Notes: generated from the sequence alone by a model not told the origin. A stretch of DNA of 64,000 nucleotides from Punica granatum (GCF_007655135.1 NC_045129.1:35527122-35591121); one strand, 5' to 3'. Counted from the stretch's first letter, positions 51,234 through 63,707 are shown. Program-made: numbers and translations.

Positions 51234-54150
51234 ATGGAGCCCAAGCTCTCTCTCGTAATCCTCACCATCTTCCTCCTTTGCTCTGCAGCCATCCACAATG
51301 GTTCGCGGCCAGTGTTAGCCCTGGCTCCATGTGATTTTCCGGCGATATTCAACTTCGGGGACTCAAACTCCGACACTGGCGGCCTCTCTGCAGTGTATGG
51401 ACAGGCGGCTTGGCCTGCTGGTGAGACCTACTTCGGCCATCCGGCAGGGCGGTATGCCGATGGCCGTCTCGTCGTGGACTTCATTGGTAATTAATTTTTA
51501 CTTTCATAAAGCATATACAATCATTTCATTAGTTTCTATTCTTCGATATTTTAGTGAATTTTTTTTTTTATGTTCCACTACTCATACGTTTATATTTAAT
51601 GTCGAGAAACAATAGCAATGCATGGTCTATCCAAGAGCTAAAGTATGGGAAAGAAAATATATCGTACTTCACAAAATAATAATAAATCGGAATGAACTTT
51701 TTCTTTGGTATCGATAGTCACTAATTGATTAATTAATTATTCAATTATCCAATCAATCAATCAATTATAATTATCGTTGCGTGATTATTGAATGACTGGG
51801 TGAGATTATATCTTGGAGAGCCTAGAGTAGAAAGAAAATTTAGCTAGATTAATGATTTTTTTTTGTGAACCATGATATCGGGAAGTTCAATTGAACTCTA
51901 ACTAATCTAGTTGAGCCGGGTCGATCTACTAAGGGATAAAGCTCTCACAGCGTGAATTTTATACATTCACAAAGACTCGAACCTAAAACTTTACTTAAGC
52001 GGGATAAACGTTGAACCGCTTGAATAAAATCCACGTTGATTGAATGAATGAATATTTAGTCCATCAAAAGATAATTAACTTTATTCATTTAGAAAATGAA
52101 TAAATAAGTTAATTTTTGAACAGTTTCTTGTTGTGGGTCAATGTCATAAAATCTTATCATATTTTTTTTGATAGGCCATAAAACCTCATCATAGAATAAT
52201 ATAATAGCTTAGCTCACGAGGTTGAGGTTAGGTGAAGATTTCCCCAATTTGGCATGCAATGATTTAAATGCCATTGACCATAACCCACCGACACCTATGA
52301 TATTCGGATTTCGTCGAACACGACCGATCTCGTTCACAGAATTGTAACCCGGTCGGGCGGCATGCGACGGGTCGGAAACGATTGCTTTTGCCATTCTAGA
52401 TAGGTGTCGAACCGAACGATCGTGAGGAATAATACTAGATGAACACCCGAACGCATGCCGATCTCAATAAAGTTAAATAACTTTTCTTTTATGCGAGTTT
52501 CGTGACAGAAAAAGCGCAAAAGTGTGACATGTATAATGATAATGCCACAAAACCACGTGCATTGTGGACCAAAAGGCAGCACCTTTCACAATGTCCCACA
52601 AAAACAAGATCTTCGTTATCTCTCTAATGTCTTTTTCTTCTTGCTCCATTCAATCATCGATCAAAAGGCCAACTAGATCGAAAAATTTTACCGTACGTTT
52701 CTCGATAGATCGTTATTTTCTTTAAATAAGATCTTGAGATGATTAAATATGAAACATAATAAAAATTGTAGTTGAATTTTTTTTTTTCGTTTGTGAAATT
52801 GCCAGCTCAAAGCTTCGGATTGCCGTTCCTCAGCGCTTACTTGGACTCAGTGGGCACCAACTTCACTCACGGGGCAAACTTTGCCACGGCCGGCTCGACC
52901 ATTAGGCCCCAGAACACCACGATAAGGCAGTACGGGTACAGTCCCATCTCCCTTGATGTTCAGTTCAACGAGCTCTACCAGTTCCGCCGCAGGTCCCAGG
53001 TCACTCGTGCCAAAGGTAATAAAATTCACGAAATGTTCTCAGTTTATTGTATAATGTTACTTCTCACTCGAATATCGAATTGTCTATTCATTTATCTGTT
53101 TTAATTTTAAGGAAAAACTTGACGAAATTTCAGGTGGAGTATTTCAGAAGCTCATGCCCAAGGAAGAAGTTTTCTCGAGGGCTCTATACACATTTGACAT
53201 CGGGCAGAATGACCTGACTGCTGGCTATTTCCTCAACATGTCCACCTCCGAAGTGAGAGCGTACATCCCCGATGTCCTCGGCCAGTTCAAGAACATCATC
53301 AAGGTAGTCTATCAACCTTGAATCGTGTCGCATTTGTTCCGATAAAACGAAGCCTGTTCCATTACACCAGAAATTGACAGGATATGACCGTATCGATGGT
53401 TCTTTTGAGCAGTATGTGTACGGGGAGGGAGGCAGGTACTTTTGGATCCATAACACGGGCCCGGTGGGATGCCTCCCGTACGTAATGGACCGAATCCCCG
53501 TCCTGGCTTCACAGATCGATAGCGCCGGGTGCGCCTCGCCCTTCAATGAGGTAGCCCAAGACTTCAACCGGGGGCTCAAGAAGGTAGTCGACCAGTTGAG
53601 GAAGGAATTGCCCCTGGCTGCAATCACTTACGTCGATGTTTACTCCGTGAAGTATTCTCTCATCAGCCAGCCGAAGAAACACGGTACGGTAAACATAAGT
53701 TCATCTTTGTCTCATAAATTTAATAACTCGGACTCGGTTGTAATCTCGATAGTTTACAGATAGACATTGCTCTGGTGCACTTATCGATGTATTTCGTATT
53801 AATATCCGATGGTCCAAGACTAAGTGGTCCCTTCCAATATGGACCCGATGCCCGCGCAACTTTAACGATACGGGTTGGCATTATTTGCAGGATTTACAGA
53901 GCCGTTGAGAGCATGTTGTGGTCACGGTGGAAAGTACAACTACAATAAGAACCACGGGTGCGGGTCGAAGATCACCAAGGGCGGGCATGAAGTACTGATC
54001 GGGAAGTCGTGCAAGGATCCACAGCATTACGTGAACTGGGACGGGGTCCACTTCACCGAGGCAGCAAACAAGCAGATCTTCGATCACATAGTCAGCGGGT
54101 TGTTGTCGGACAACAAGACCCCGTTAAGAATGGCTTGCCATAGGGTTTGA
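51234..54150 (+). CDS. Secreted GDSL esterase/lipase, copy 1
   Basis: This SGNH-fold serine hydrolase of the plant GDSL family is probably an esterase acting outside the cell. Relatives include proteins annotated as alpha-L-fucosidase 3/FXG1 and At5g14450. Five exons (51234-51486, 52806-53015, 53134-53303, 53413-53683, 53891-54150) join in frame to 387 residues. A signal peptide covers about residues 1-30. Block I is [12 protein letters not shown] with nucleophile S44; the conserved Gly block is [12 protein letters not shown]; the Asn block is [10 protein letters not shown]; block V is [10 protein letters not shown] with D352 and H355. Intron 1 (1.3 kb) contains a SINE. A near-identical truncated copy of the last exons lies at 59.5-60.1 kb and an intact paralogue at 60.9 kb. 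Confidence 0.93.
51858..52036 (-). mobile_element. tRNA-derived SINE, copy 2 (in GDSL intron 1)
   Basis: Relative of 27447-27626, in the same orientation. On the minus strand it has the B-box-like GGTTCGAGTCTTT and a terminal A-run. Shared blocks include TACATTCACAA, GAGCCGGGT and CTCTCACAGC. Confidence 0.6.
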
Positions 54151-54770
54151 GTCGAATTTCGGATGTACACTGTATTTAAATCTGTTCTCTCCAAATGTGA
54201 GCGAGCATCATTCCCTCCTGGATTTCCTGCTGGTTTAATTGAATTATCATCTTCTCCGCACTTGCCATGTTCGTTAGAGTCTCAGTTTGTTCCATTTGCT
54301 TAATGAGTTCGCATGCGCCAACGTACATGGCCCGTGGGTGCTAATGTGGTATGCTCTTAATAAACGAAGATACTGCACTAGGATGTCGACTCGAATCTAG
54401 AACATGTCGTGAACACTGACTAGTCGGACTGGAAGTTTATTCGATGAGTTTCAACCGGCGCCCAAATGAATCCATTGAGAATGACTGGGCTTTACTCCGA
54501 TTGAGGCGGCAAACGAGCAGATCTCATATAAGCATGCCTCCCCACTTAATATCATGGAATTCTATTATAGAAATTTTCGAAATTAATGACTGGAGTTGGA
54601 CCACGTAAAATTAAAGTCGCCATATAATTCCATATCGCTGGTTATATACGCTATGATGGTCCTTCACTTTGTGCGACCTTAATACATTAGAAATCTTAAT
54701 ACACGTACATGTTCGCCCAAAAAAATAATAAAAGGTTCACCCCAGAAAAATCTCAATATAATAACAATGG
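54151..54770. other. GDSL copy 1 downstream module
   Basis: The 3' flank. The block 54360-54510 (GAATCTAGAACATG, GAACACTGACTAGTCGGACTG) occurs again at 59345-59480 and 60205-60330, showing three copies of the downstream region. Confidence 0.6.
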
Positions 54771-55075
54771 TCCGCATTGATCGTATGAGGACACGTGCCC
54801 TCCCCCCTTTTCATAAATCTTAATACATTAAAACTGGTGACCATATGAGGACACGTTCTTATTCATAATACATTGGAAACGGTCTGTATTGATTGTATGA
54901 GGACACGTGTCCTCCTCTCTTTTTATAAATCTTAAGACGTTAAAACTTGTCCATATTGACCATATGAGAACACGTTCTAGATACTTGAAAAATGGTCCGT
55001 CTTGACCATATGAGGATACGTGTCGTAAGCTGGTCCGTAACGATCATATGACGACAATGTCCTCCGCCCTTTTAT
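54770..55075. repeat. Six-fold repeat carrying ACGTG (G-box-like) motifs
   Basis: The unit (T/C)ATGAGGACACGT(G/T) occurs, with changes, at about 54785, 54845, 54897, 54963, 55009 and 55046, spaced 38-66 bp. It lies within a longer degenerate repeat (TGGTCCG.ATTGA.C, ATAAATCTTAA.AC.TTAAAAC). One copy forms the 12-bp palindrome GGACACGTGTCC (54901-54912). Confidence 0.75.
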
Positions 55076-55536
55076 AAAATTTTCCTTTTTTTTTATTATA
55101 TTTCATAAGCTTTTGATAGGACAAGGTAATCCGGATTTTACTCGATAACCCTCGCCACCCATGTGAACCGTCGTCACCAGTCACCACCCAGGGGAACATT
55201 GGGTAAGCCAATAAGAATGTAATAAAATATTAATTTTCAAAAGATATTGAGAATTATTATTGATCCTGACAAAAGATTGGTCTTTCAAGATGAGAACGAT
55301 TGCATTATAGAAAAGAATATAAAAGTATATTAAAATGAACGGAAAAAACTTGTTTAGAATTAAATATTTTTATCCTGATCCTGTCAAAATGGTCTATTTT
55401 TGTTTTGAAAATTTAAAACGTATCCATCACAATAGGAAATAATTCGTTTCTTATGTGATATTTATAAACAAAAAAGCTACAATATTACTCCAAAAATAAA
55501 ATTAGAAAAAAAAAGAGAAAAGAAAAGTTATTTTGA

Positions 55537-55786
55537 GGCCCGTTTGGATTCACAACCTATTGATTTTAACTTTAACTTTAACTTTAACTTTAACTCAACA
55601 TACTACACAACAATAATACACATTTCCCAATTCAAAAATTTTAACTTTAACTTTAATTCAACACACTACACAATAAAAATACACGTTTCCTAAGTCAAAT
55701 TTATAATCACATCTCATTTGTCATTTTTGACAATCAAAATCAAAATTAAAATCAAAGTAACTTTAATTCTAAATCCAAACGGCACC
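55537..55786. mobile_element. Tourist-like MITE (250 bp) with TGA target duplication
   Basis: The ends are GGCCCGTTTGGATT and AATCCAAACGGCACC, with TGA at 55534-55536 and 55787-55789. The interior contains four to five tandem TTTAAC repeats (AACTTTAACTTTAACTTT). The paralogous region at about 50455-50480 reads TTTGAAATTCCTT uninterrupted. Confidence 0.72.
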
Positions 55787-55789
55787 TGA

Positions 55790-58640
55790 AATTCCTTCAT
55801 GGGGAGGAGTGGTTTCTCCTCTGGCAGGTCTCATCCACTATGTCTTATCTTTTTTAACGGAGGCTGCTTGGCCTAAGCACTTCGTTCAGATCGGTTTACC
55901 ATTTATGGAGCAAATCAAATCAAAGAACCCATAAAGCAACTCAGGATCGCCCCGTAAAAAGACGAATTATCGATAAACAGATAAGTCATCGAGTGCTAAG
56001 TATTTAATTTTAACTTTTCGTGCCTATTTTTTGAAAATTATACGAGTCAATTGGAAATATTTCTTTCTCCAGGGATGTGCGTGTAAAATGAATTTTGAAA
56101 CGTGACGCCCACTCTCCGAAGACTTTGTTTTAAACCTAATTGTTCGTATTTTTTTACGTAAAAAGGCATGATAAATTTTCTCTTATTAAAACCCAACTGA
56201 TTCATATATTTTATGATAAGGGTTCGAGACGGATAAATCGATATTCTCACGTAGTAAAAATATTAATGTCTTGGTGGTTTCTAGTTAAGAAATGTTTTCT
56301 AAAACCGAGGATATTTTTCGATAATTTTTTTCTGCTCAAATATGTTTTAAAATCTCGAAAAAGGGCAAGTATGAAGCTTCTAATAAGTTTGTGGGTGAAC
56401 ATGCTATTATTTTTGACAAAATCAGTTCAGTTCAAGGTAGTTGAACTGACCTCCGAAAAAAACGTGAAATTTAGGACATGGATGCGGCCAGTACCCGTGC
56501 GACACTGGTAGCAGCAGCGCCCCAAGGCCAGCTGGCACGTGTCTTACCTTTGAAATTTTTTAAAAATATTTCATTTTTACCCCAATTATTTCGATATTTA
56601 CAAAATGACCCTGACTTATTTTTCCTATAAATAAATGGTCTTTTACAGAATTAATGATTTTTTGCAATTCATGTATTGAAACTCTGCCAAAATAATCCTA
56701 AAATCCCTAATAACACCTATAGTTCACATATATTTAGTAGGATTTGAAGAGTTTAAACCTGATTCACTATTTCAGAGTTTGGGAGTCCGAACCATTGTCT
56801 GAACTAAGGTGAGAGGAGGTCTCTGTCCAAAGCTAAGGCCGAGCTCTCTAGCTCGTGCCTTGATGGTTATGTGCTTAATTAGGTTAAATACGTATAGATT
56901 AGATGACAAGGTGGTAAATTGTGTGAATTAGAGCTTAATTAGGATTAATTAAGTAGTATCTTGATTAATTAGGATCAAACTTGACTAATTAATCTTGATT
57001 ATACTCGAAAAAAGACTAATTACATGTTAATTGAGCTCGATTTGGTGCTAATTGAGTTGATTTGCGCATAATTAGGTGTAATTAGTTGTAATTAACTTGT
57101 ACATTCAATCGTGCTTAATTACTCATGATGGTATTCTGGTTGTGTGATGATTTGGTCTAGTTTGGGGTCAATTGAATCTAATTAAGCTTAAATTGTGTGT
57201 AATCTGTTTAAACACGAACTTGACTTTGAGTAACTAGGCTCGAATTAGCTTAAGTAGGTGAAATTAAAATGAAATTGGGCTTCGTAGCATTCTGTAATTT
57301 TCTGTAAAATGGGTTTCGTTGAGTCATTTTGATGATTTGTTACTTGATTAGGTCTAATTGCGTGTAATTAGCTTTCTATTGTTTGAAACCTTGCTCAATT
57401 AGGTTTAATTAGCCTTAATTAGCTCAAAATCGAGCTTTTAAGCATGCTGAAAAATTTCTGCTGAATTAATCCAAGATTCGATTGATTGATATAGGGATCG
57501 ATTAAGGTTTAATTCAGTGTAAATTATATTGATTATTCATCCCCTTGTGTAACAAGACCTAATTGTGGCCATTTCTTGTAATTTGTGATTAAATTGATGT
57601 ATGTAGCTCGTGAATGTATGAGTGACGATGAGGGCCGAGTGGATTAGGGTCCAATTGAGTCCAATTTCGCTTAATTATAGTCTAATTAAGGGTAATTAGA
57701 CCTATAGAGGTGAAATTGACTTAATTAGGGTTTCGACCTTAGGAATCGAGTGTCTTTAGGCTTGATTAATGTAGATAACCGCCCTTGTGAGTGTCAGCCG
57801 AACTTGTATACGTCCAATCGAGTCAAAATCGATCGAATCATAAAATTGACATGTTAACTTGTAATAATTATGTATACTTGGCCTAATTCGCGAGTTCAGG
57901 TTAATTAGTGATCGAATTAGGAGTCTTAGGACTTAGGAAGGTCTTCGTGACCTTGAAGGCAGGTCATCAAGACCTGAGATTCCCTAAACCGAATTAAAGT
58001 CGATCACTTGGTTTAATCGGACTAATAATTCGGTTTCTTATGTGAATTGAATAAAAACAAATAATCATGTATATTGACATGCGTCACGGGGATTAACGAT
58101 AATCAACCCACTAATTAAGTGTTAAGATTCAAGTTGAAGGTCAAATTGACTTAGAGGGATTAAGATCACTTTTTATAGAATTTTTGGGGGTTAATCGACT
58201 AATTCACGTAAATATGGCCATGTTGATAAAATTAGGAAAAATCGAAAAACGGTGAATGCAATAGGTAGGAGTATAAAATAAACTTGGATTTTTTTAGGTT
58301 AGGGATCTTGGGCTCATTTCCTACTTTTTGGGCCTTAGGTTCATTTTTAGGCCCATTTGGTCCGTCGTATGAATGTTGGCTTGAATGTATACCCATGCAT
58401 GTATTGTTGGCCTATGTAAGACCCATTTACTTTGGCCTGAAGGTATGACCCATTGCATTTTCCTTGGCCCAAATGTGTGGCCTAGTATTCGAGAGAATTT
58501 TGGTCCGTGAATGGATAATCTCATTGAATATTGAATCTAAAAACTCTTGATTATTATGTGACGGTATACGATATTGCACTACACCCACTTTTAATTTTTT
58601 TTCATTATATCTTTATCCTTCCTATGAAATACTGTCAAAT
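55790..58640. other. AT-rich spacer, densely packed with TAATTA motifs
   Basis: No gene is seen. From about 56870 to 58140 the motif TTAATTAG/CTAATTA recurs very frequently without a fixed period, along with GATTAATTAGGATCAA-type phrases. From 58290 to 58500 GGCC-containing phrases (TTGGCC, GGCCCA) recur. The origin of the block is not known. Confidence 0.45.
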
Positions 58641-59250
58641 CTGATTGAGAATGCCGTTCAAGCCAAGAAATGGACAGAATTCGGCATTTCTCATTTTCTT
58701 TTTGCGGATGACATCATCTTCTTTGGTGATTCAAATCTTCAGACTCGGGAAGCTGTGATCAATCTATTAAATGCTTTTTGCTCATCATCCGGCATGAAGA
58801 TCGGCACTCAAAAGTCCAAAATCCTTTTGTTTTTGTCTGGGGATCGAACAAACAGAAGACTTAGGAAAGCAACTTGAATTTCCCAGTGGCTTACGCTCAA
58901 ACAGCTTTACGCCAGAGATTTTCAGTATGCGGTTGATAAAGTGAGACATAGGCTTTGCGTCGGGTGGAAATCTCGACTTCTTTCCGGAGCAGGCCGTGTC
59001 GTTCTCATTAAATCAGTCGTGCCTTCAATTCCTTCACGTGCAAGGCAATGCTCCTCACTCCCCGGCCCATTATATTAACGAGGCTTTAGACAGGTTTGAG
59101 TAGATATTTCCTCTTGGGACCATTAACTGGAAAATTGTTCACTCTTCCTAAGGAACTAGTAAGAGGTTTGGGAATTCCTAGAATTGAAACAAAGTCCTTT
59201 TAGGAAGCTTTGTAGATCGATCGAGCTATCTCTGAGGAAGCACCATTAGG
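58640..59250 (+). pseudogene. LINE reverse-transcriptase relic
   Basis: The frame from 58641 reads IENAVQAKKWTEFGISHFLF, then the catalytic motif ADDIIFFGDS and SSSGMKIGTQKSKIL, ending at TGA near 58875. A shifted frame continues with VRHRLCVGWKSRLLSGAGRV, the usual next block of plant L1-type reverse transcriptases. Several stops and shifts follow. The piece lacks the endonuclease and the 5' part. Confidence 0.82.
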
Positions 59251-59554
59251 CTTGGTTCCATTTGCGGCCTTATAATAAGGAGTTCGTACGTATCTACATG
59301 GCCTACAGAGGTGCTAGCTGGTGTGGTTATGCTCATATTAAGCATAGACACTGAACTAAGATGGCGACTCGAATCTAGAACATGCTGTGAACACTGACTA
59401 GTCGGACTGAGAGATCATTTTGTTATTTCAATTGGCTCCCCAATGAATCCGTCGAGAATGGGAGGGCTTTACAGCTCGCTTAAACGATAACATGGCAGAG
59501 GGTTCTCCCGCAATCGCTAAAGCACTGGATCGATGGTGGCAGGGTTTAATCCGT

Positions 59555-60071
59555 GAAGTATTCTTTCATCAGCCAGCCGAAGAAACGTGGTACAGTAAAT
59601 ATATGTTCATCTTTGTCTCGTAAATTTAATAACTTGGACTCGGTTGTAATCTCGATAGTGTACATATAGACATTGCTCTGGTGCACTTATTGATGTATTT
59701 AGCACGAATATCCGATGGTCCAAGACTAAGCGGTCCCTTCCAATAAGGAAACGATGCTAGTGCCGCATTCCTGCGCAACTTTGGTGATACGGGTTGGCAT
59801 TATTTGCAGGGTTTTACAGAGCCGTTTAGAGCATGTTGTGGTCACGGTGGAAAGTACAACTACAATAAGAACCATGGGTGCGGGTTGAAGATCATCAAGG
59901 GCGGGAATGAAGTACGGATCGGGAAGTCGTGCAAGGATCCACAGCATTACGTGAACTGGGACGGGGTCCACTTCACCGAGGCGGCTATAACAAGCAGATT
60001 TTTTATCACATAGTCGGTGGGTCGTTTTCAAACAACTAAACCTAGTGAGGATGGCTTGCCATAGGGTTTGA
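59555..60071 (+). pseudogene. Truncated GDSL esterase copy (end of exon 4, intron 4, exon 5)
   Basis: It is nearly identical to 53644-54150. The end of exon 4 (GTGAAGTATTCTTTCATC), the whole of intron 4 and exon 5 (from 59809; [31 protein letters not shown]) are present, so it was copied as DNA, not from mRNA. After FTEAA an altered GGCTATAACAAG breaks the frame. Exons 1-3 are missing. Confidence 0.88.
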
Positions 60072-60906
60072 GTCGAACTTCGGATATACACTATTTTAAA
60101 TCTGCTGTTTCGATGGAAGTTTCATCTCCTCTACACTTACCATGTTCTTTAAGTCTTCGTTCCATTTGCTTAATAAGGAGTTCGTATGCTCGTGTCAAGC
60201 ACAGACACTGCATTAAGATGTCGAGTTGAATCTAGAACATGTTGTGAACACCGACTGGTCGGACTGAAAGTTCATTCGATAGTTTCAACCAGTCGCCCAA
60301 CAGATCGGTCGAGAATGACAGGGCTTTAAAGCTTTTTTGAAAGATAACATGGCAGAGGGTTCTCCTACAATTGCCGAAGCACTGGATCGATGACGGGGCG
60401 AAGTAGGGAAGGACAAAGACCAACCCGCCTACCACATGAAAGAGGCCAGGTGAGGAAATGGTCCCGTTCGAGCGGGACCAATAAAACTACTTATCATCGT
60501 ACTTTCTTCTGTCACATGCCATACTAAGCATAGCCTCCATGCTCAGTAAAATTTCTTATTGCCGTCAATGTCAGCATCACTACCAAAATAGAGGATTAAA
60601 AATAACGGTTTATCTATCACCATTTTATCATTTTCACAGTGATTGATAAAGCCAGTTCAAACAGTCACTTCTTTTGAATTTACTAACTGAAAAGGAAGCT
60701 ATTCGTGACTAAGATTAAGTCGATATCTAAGCGGGATCTATCTCATGGTCTTATCCTAAAAAACAAAAGTGAAAAATAGGAATTTTTTTTTCGGTGAATT
60801 AAAAAATAGATTGTTTAAAACTTCGGCCATTTTATCGGCAACTTGCATTTAAAACCTATGCATCTCTCGGTCTCCCTCACAACTCACTCCCGCTCACGGT
60901 CAATCC
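60072..60906. other. Pseudogene 3' flank and promoter of GDSL copy 2
   Basis: 60205-60330 repeats the downstream module. The last about 100 bases are C/T-rich leader before the ATG. No other gene. Confidence 0.5.
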
Positions 60907-62412
60907 ATGGAAGCTTTGCGCTTCAAATGGGCAAATCTCATCCTAATGCTCTCATTGGCAATGCTCCCCGATCTCTCCACATCTCTTTCGGCCTGTAACT
61001 TTCCGGCAATATTCAACTTCGGGGACTCGAACTCCGACACGGGCGGGCTCTCTGCTGCGTTCGGGCAGGCCCCTCCACCAAACGGAGAGACCTACTTCCA
61101 CGGCCCTGCTGGCCGGTTCTCTGATGGGCGTCTGATGATCGACTTCATTGGTAAGAACTTCTCTGTCCACGGTTTTGTCGGATCGAATCCCGAGTTAATT
61201 TGAATGTCTGTCTTTTTAACAAGCGGAACGGTTGGGACTGCCTCATTTGAGTGCATACTTGGACTCTGTGGGCTCAAACTACAGCCATGGAGCCAACTTC
61301 GCAACCGCAGGATCCACCATTAGGCCCCAGAACACGACCATGGCCCAGAGCGGATACAGCCCCGTGTCGCTCGATGTTCAGCTCGTGGAGTACTCGGATT
61401 TCCTTAAGAGATCCCAGATATTCCGCAGACAAGGTACGCTACGGCGAACCCATCAGACAAGTTTAAGATCAGACAGCAATGCAGAAGATTGTATAACTTA
61501 CTGCTGATGTCTGCACAGGTGGCGGCGTGTTTGAGAAGCTCTTGCCCAAGGAAGATTACTTCGGTCGAGCTCTGTATACGTTCGATATTGGGCAGAACGA
61601 CCTCACTTCGGGTTTTAAGCTCAACATGACTGTGGAACAAGTCAAGGCCTACGTTCCTGATCTCATCACTCAGTTCTCCAACACCCTGAAGGTGACACTC
61701 GCTTTCTGTACTGTGATACTAAAATATGTTATTTCCGAGATTTGATGATTAGAATGAGGCTCTATGTGCCTTTTGGTATTTGAACAGGGTGTGTATGATC
61801 AAGGCGGAAGATCATTTTGGGTGCATAACACGGGCCCGCTGGGTTGCCTACCCTACGTATTGGACCGATTTCTCATCACAGCAGCACAAGTGGATAAATT
61901 CGGGTGCGGGGCACCATTCAATGAGGTGGCTCAGTACTTCAACCGTCAATTGAAGGACGCTGTCGATACGCTTAGAAAGGACCTTCCCGAAGCTTCAATC
62001 ACCTATGTCGATGTCTACTCAGTGAAGCATAAACTGATCGCCCAAGCAAAGAAATTCGGTATAGAACTAATCAAGCTTTCAACTTTTCATCACTTCTGCA
62101 GAATATGATCAAAAGCCGATGTTAATGTTCCTTTCAATGTTTTCAGGATTCCAGCGGCCTTTAGTAGCTTGCTGTGGTCATGGCGGAAAGTATAACTACA
62201 ACAGATATAGGAAGTGCGGGGCCACGATGATTGTCAAAGGCAAAGAGATCTTAATCGCAGAGTCCTGCAAAGACCCATCAGTCCGGGTAAACTGGGATGG
62301 GGCTCACTACACCGAGGCGGCAAATAAGTGGGTGATCGAGCAGATCGTTAATGGGTCTTATTCGAACCCGCCAATTCCTCTTGGTATGTCCTGCAATAGA
62401 ATTGAACATTAG
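60907..62412 (+). CDS. Secreted GDSL esterase/lipase, copy 2
   Basis: This is a paralogue of the GDSL gene at 51.2 kb, with the same five-exon plan and the same 387-residue length: 60907-61150, 61224-61433, 61519-61691, 61788-62058 and 62147-62412. Exons 2 and 4 are identical in length between the two genes. The signal peptide covers about residues 1-28 (ANLILMLSLAMLPDLST). The nucleophile is S41 in [36 protein letters not shown] and WDGAHYTEAA (D350, H353) complete the SGNH set. The introns are short (73 to 96 bases), unlike the 1.3-kb intron 1 of copy 1. Substrate unknown; an extracellular role is inferred from the signal peptide. Confidence 0.94.
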
Positions 62413-62664
62413 AACAGCAGTTTCGTATATTTTCACCAACTACCTTTGTTGCTTTCTTCTGTCTCCTTCAAAGTATTGCTATGATTGCCCATTGTTTGAG
62501 TGTTGAATGAAGATTTACAGCAATCTCCATTAAATCGAACATCTTAATACTATTTGAAAAGTGATCAAAGCACGTGAAGAAGATTATCGTAAACTGGAAA
62601 TTGGGTCGACTGCTTCACCGTATCTTACAATGAGAATAATTTCATCTAACTTTTAGCAGGAATA

Positions 62665-63707
62665 CTAATTGCATGCTAAACTACCCGAGGAGAGATTGTT
62701 GCATCTGAAGCAATTCAGATCGATGATCATGATTGTAATATCATCTAAACTACCCCTACTGACAGCAAGGTTTGCAAGCTCCTTGCAAGCAGCTACTATC
62801 CCGATTGAAGAGAACCCTGCATTAAGGCTGTTCTCTTGACTTGGGTGATCAGGCTTAGGGTTTATTCGGTTCATCAGTGAAATTTTTCTCAATTTTGACG
62901 GAGGGCCATCAATCTCACAAGAAATGTCGTCTTCTTCAGTATCTCCATTCATGGTAGCACACGTTCTTAAATGATTTGGAGATTGTTGGCTCGCTCTCTT
63001 CTGTTGCTTGACCAGAGCGACTCGCCGCAACTTTGACGACGGGCTCACATTTACACGACCATAGGTGTCGTCATTATCATCCTGGCGAAGATCTGTTAGC
63101 TTCAGAGGTTTCATTTCTTTCATGCATAAACGAGAAATGATATCGATAGCTTCCTGGTTCCCGACCTGTGGAAATGGTGAAAGGGGCGAAGATTAAACTT
63201 TCAAGCTATATAAGTAAACACAACTCAAATGATGCTCCACGGAAATGATTCCCTATAGTCTAAGAGATCCATTTTTTTTTTCCCTTTTTCTGTGGAAGAA
63301 AGTTATGGAAGTATCTCTGGGCGATGATTAGTAGTTCCCTTTTCTTTAGAACTCACCTCTTCCCACAGCCCATCAGAGGCCAGGACGAGGTACTCCATGT
63401 CCGATGTCAGGTGAAGGACTGTTGTTTCGGGTTCCGCCACAACCCACTGCTTCAAATGAGCATCTCCGATACTTCTAGAAACAGCGAGAATCCCATGAAC
63501 TCTCCAAGCCCCTCTGTGCATCTCCACATACCCTCCTTTGTCTTCTATTCTCTGCCTTTCAATCACCTCGTCAGCCCTGTGGTCTTTCGTGAGAGCTTCG
63601 GCCACTCCGCCTCTAGAAAGAACAGCCCTGCAGTCGCCTAAGTTTGAGATGATGATCTCTTGTCCTTCGATTAAGGCAGTAACACAGCAGGCACCGCTGC
63701 TTAAACC
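62665..63707 (-). CDS. Protein phosphatase 2C (PP2C), 3' part of gene
   Basis: This is a Mg/Mn-dependent Ser/Thr phosphatase. Two exons are visible, 63357-63707 and 62665-63165, joined in phase 0; the upstream exons lie beyond the window. Motifs: ACCVTALIEGQ, SNLGDCRAVLSRGGVAEALT, GILAVSRSIGDAHLKQW and EYLVLASDGLWEEV (metal-binding Asp in GDCR, IGD and SDG), then VGNQEAIDIIS. The final exon carries an insertion with two related basic motifs (SSKLRRVALVKQQKR and PSKLRKISLMNR) before the closing RGSLDDITIMIIDL. This layout resembles the plant PP2C group with long C-terminal inserts. Which member it is cannot be decided without the N-terminus. Confidence 0.92.
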
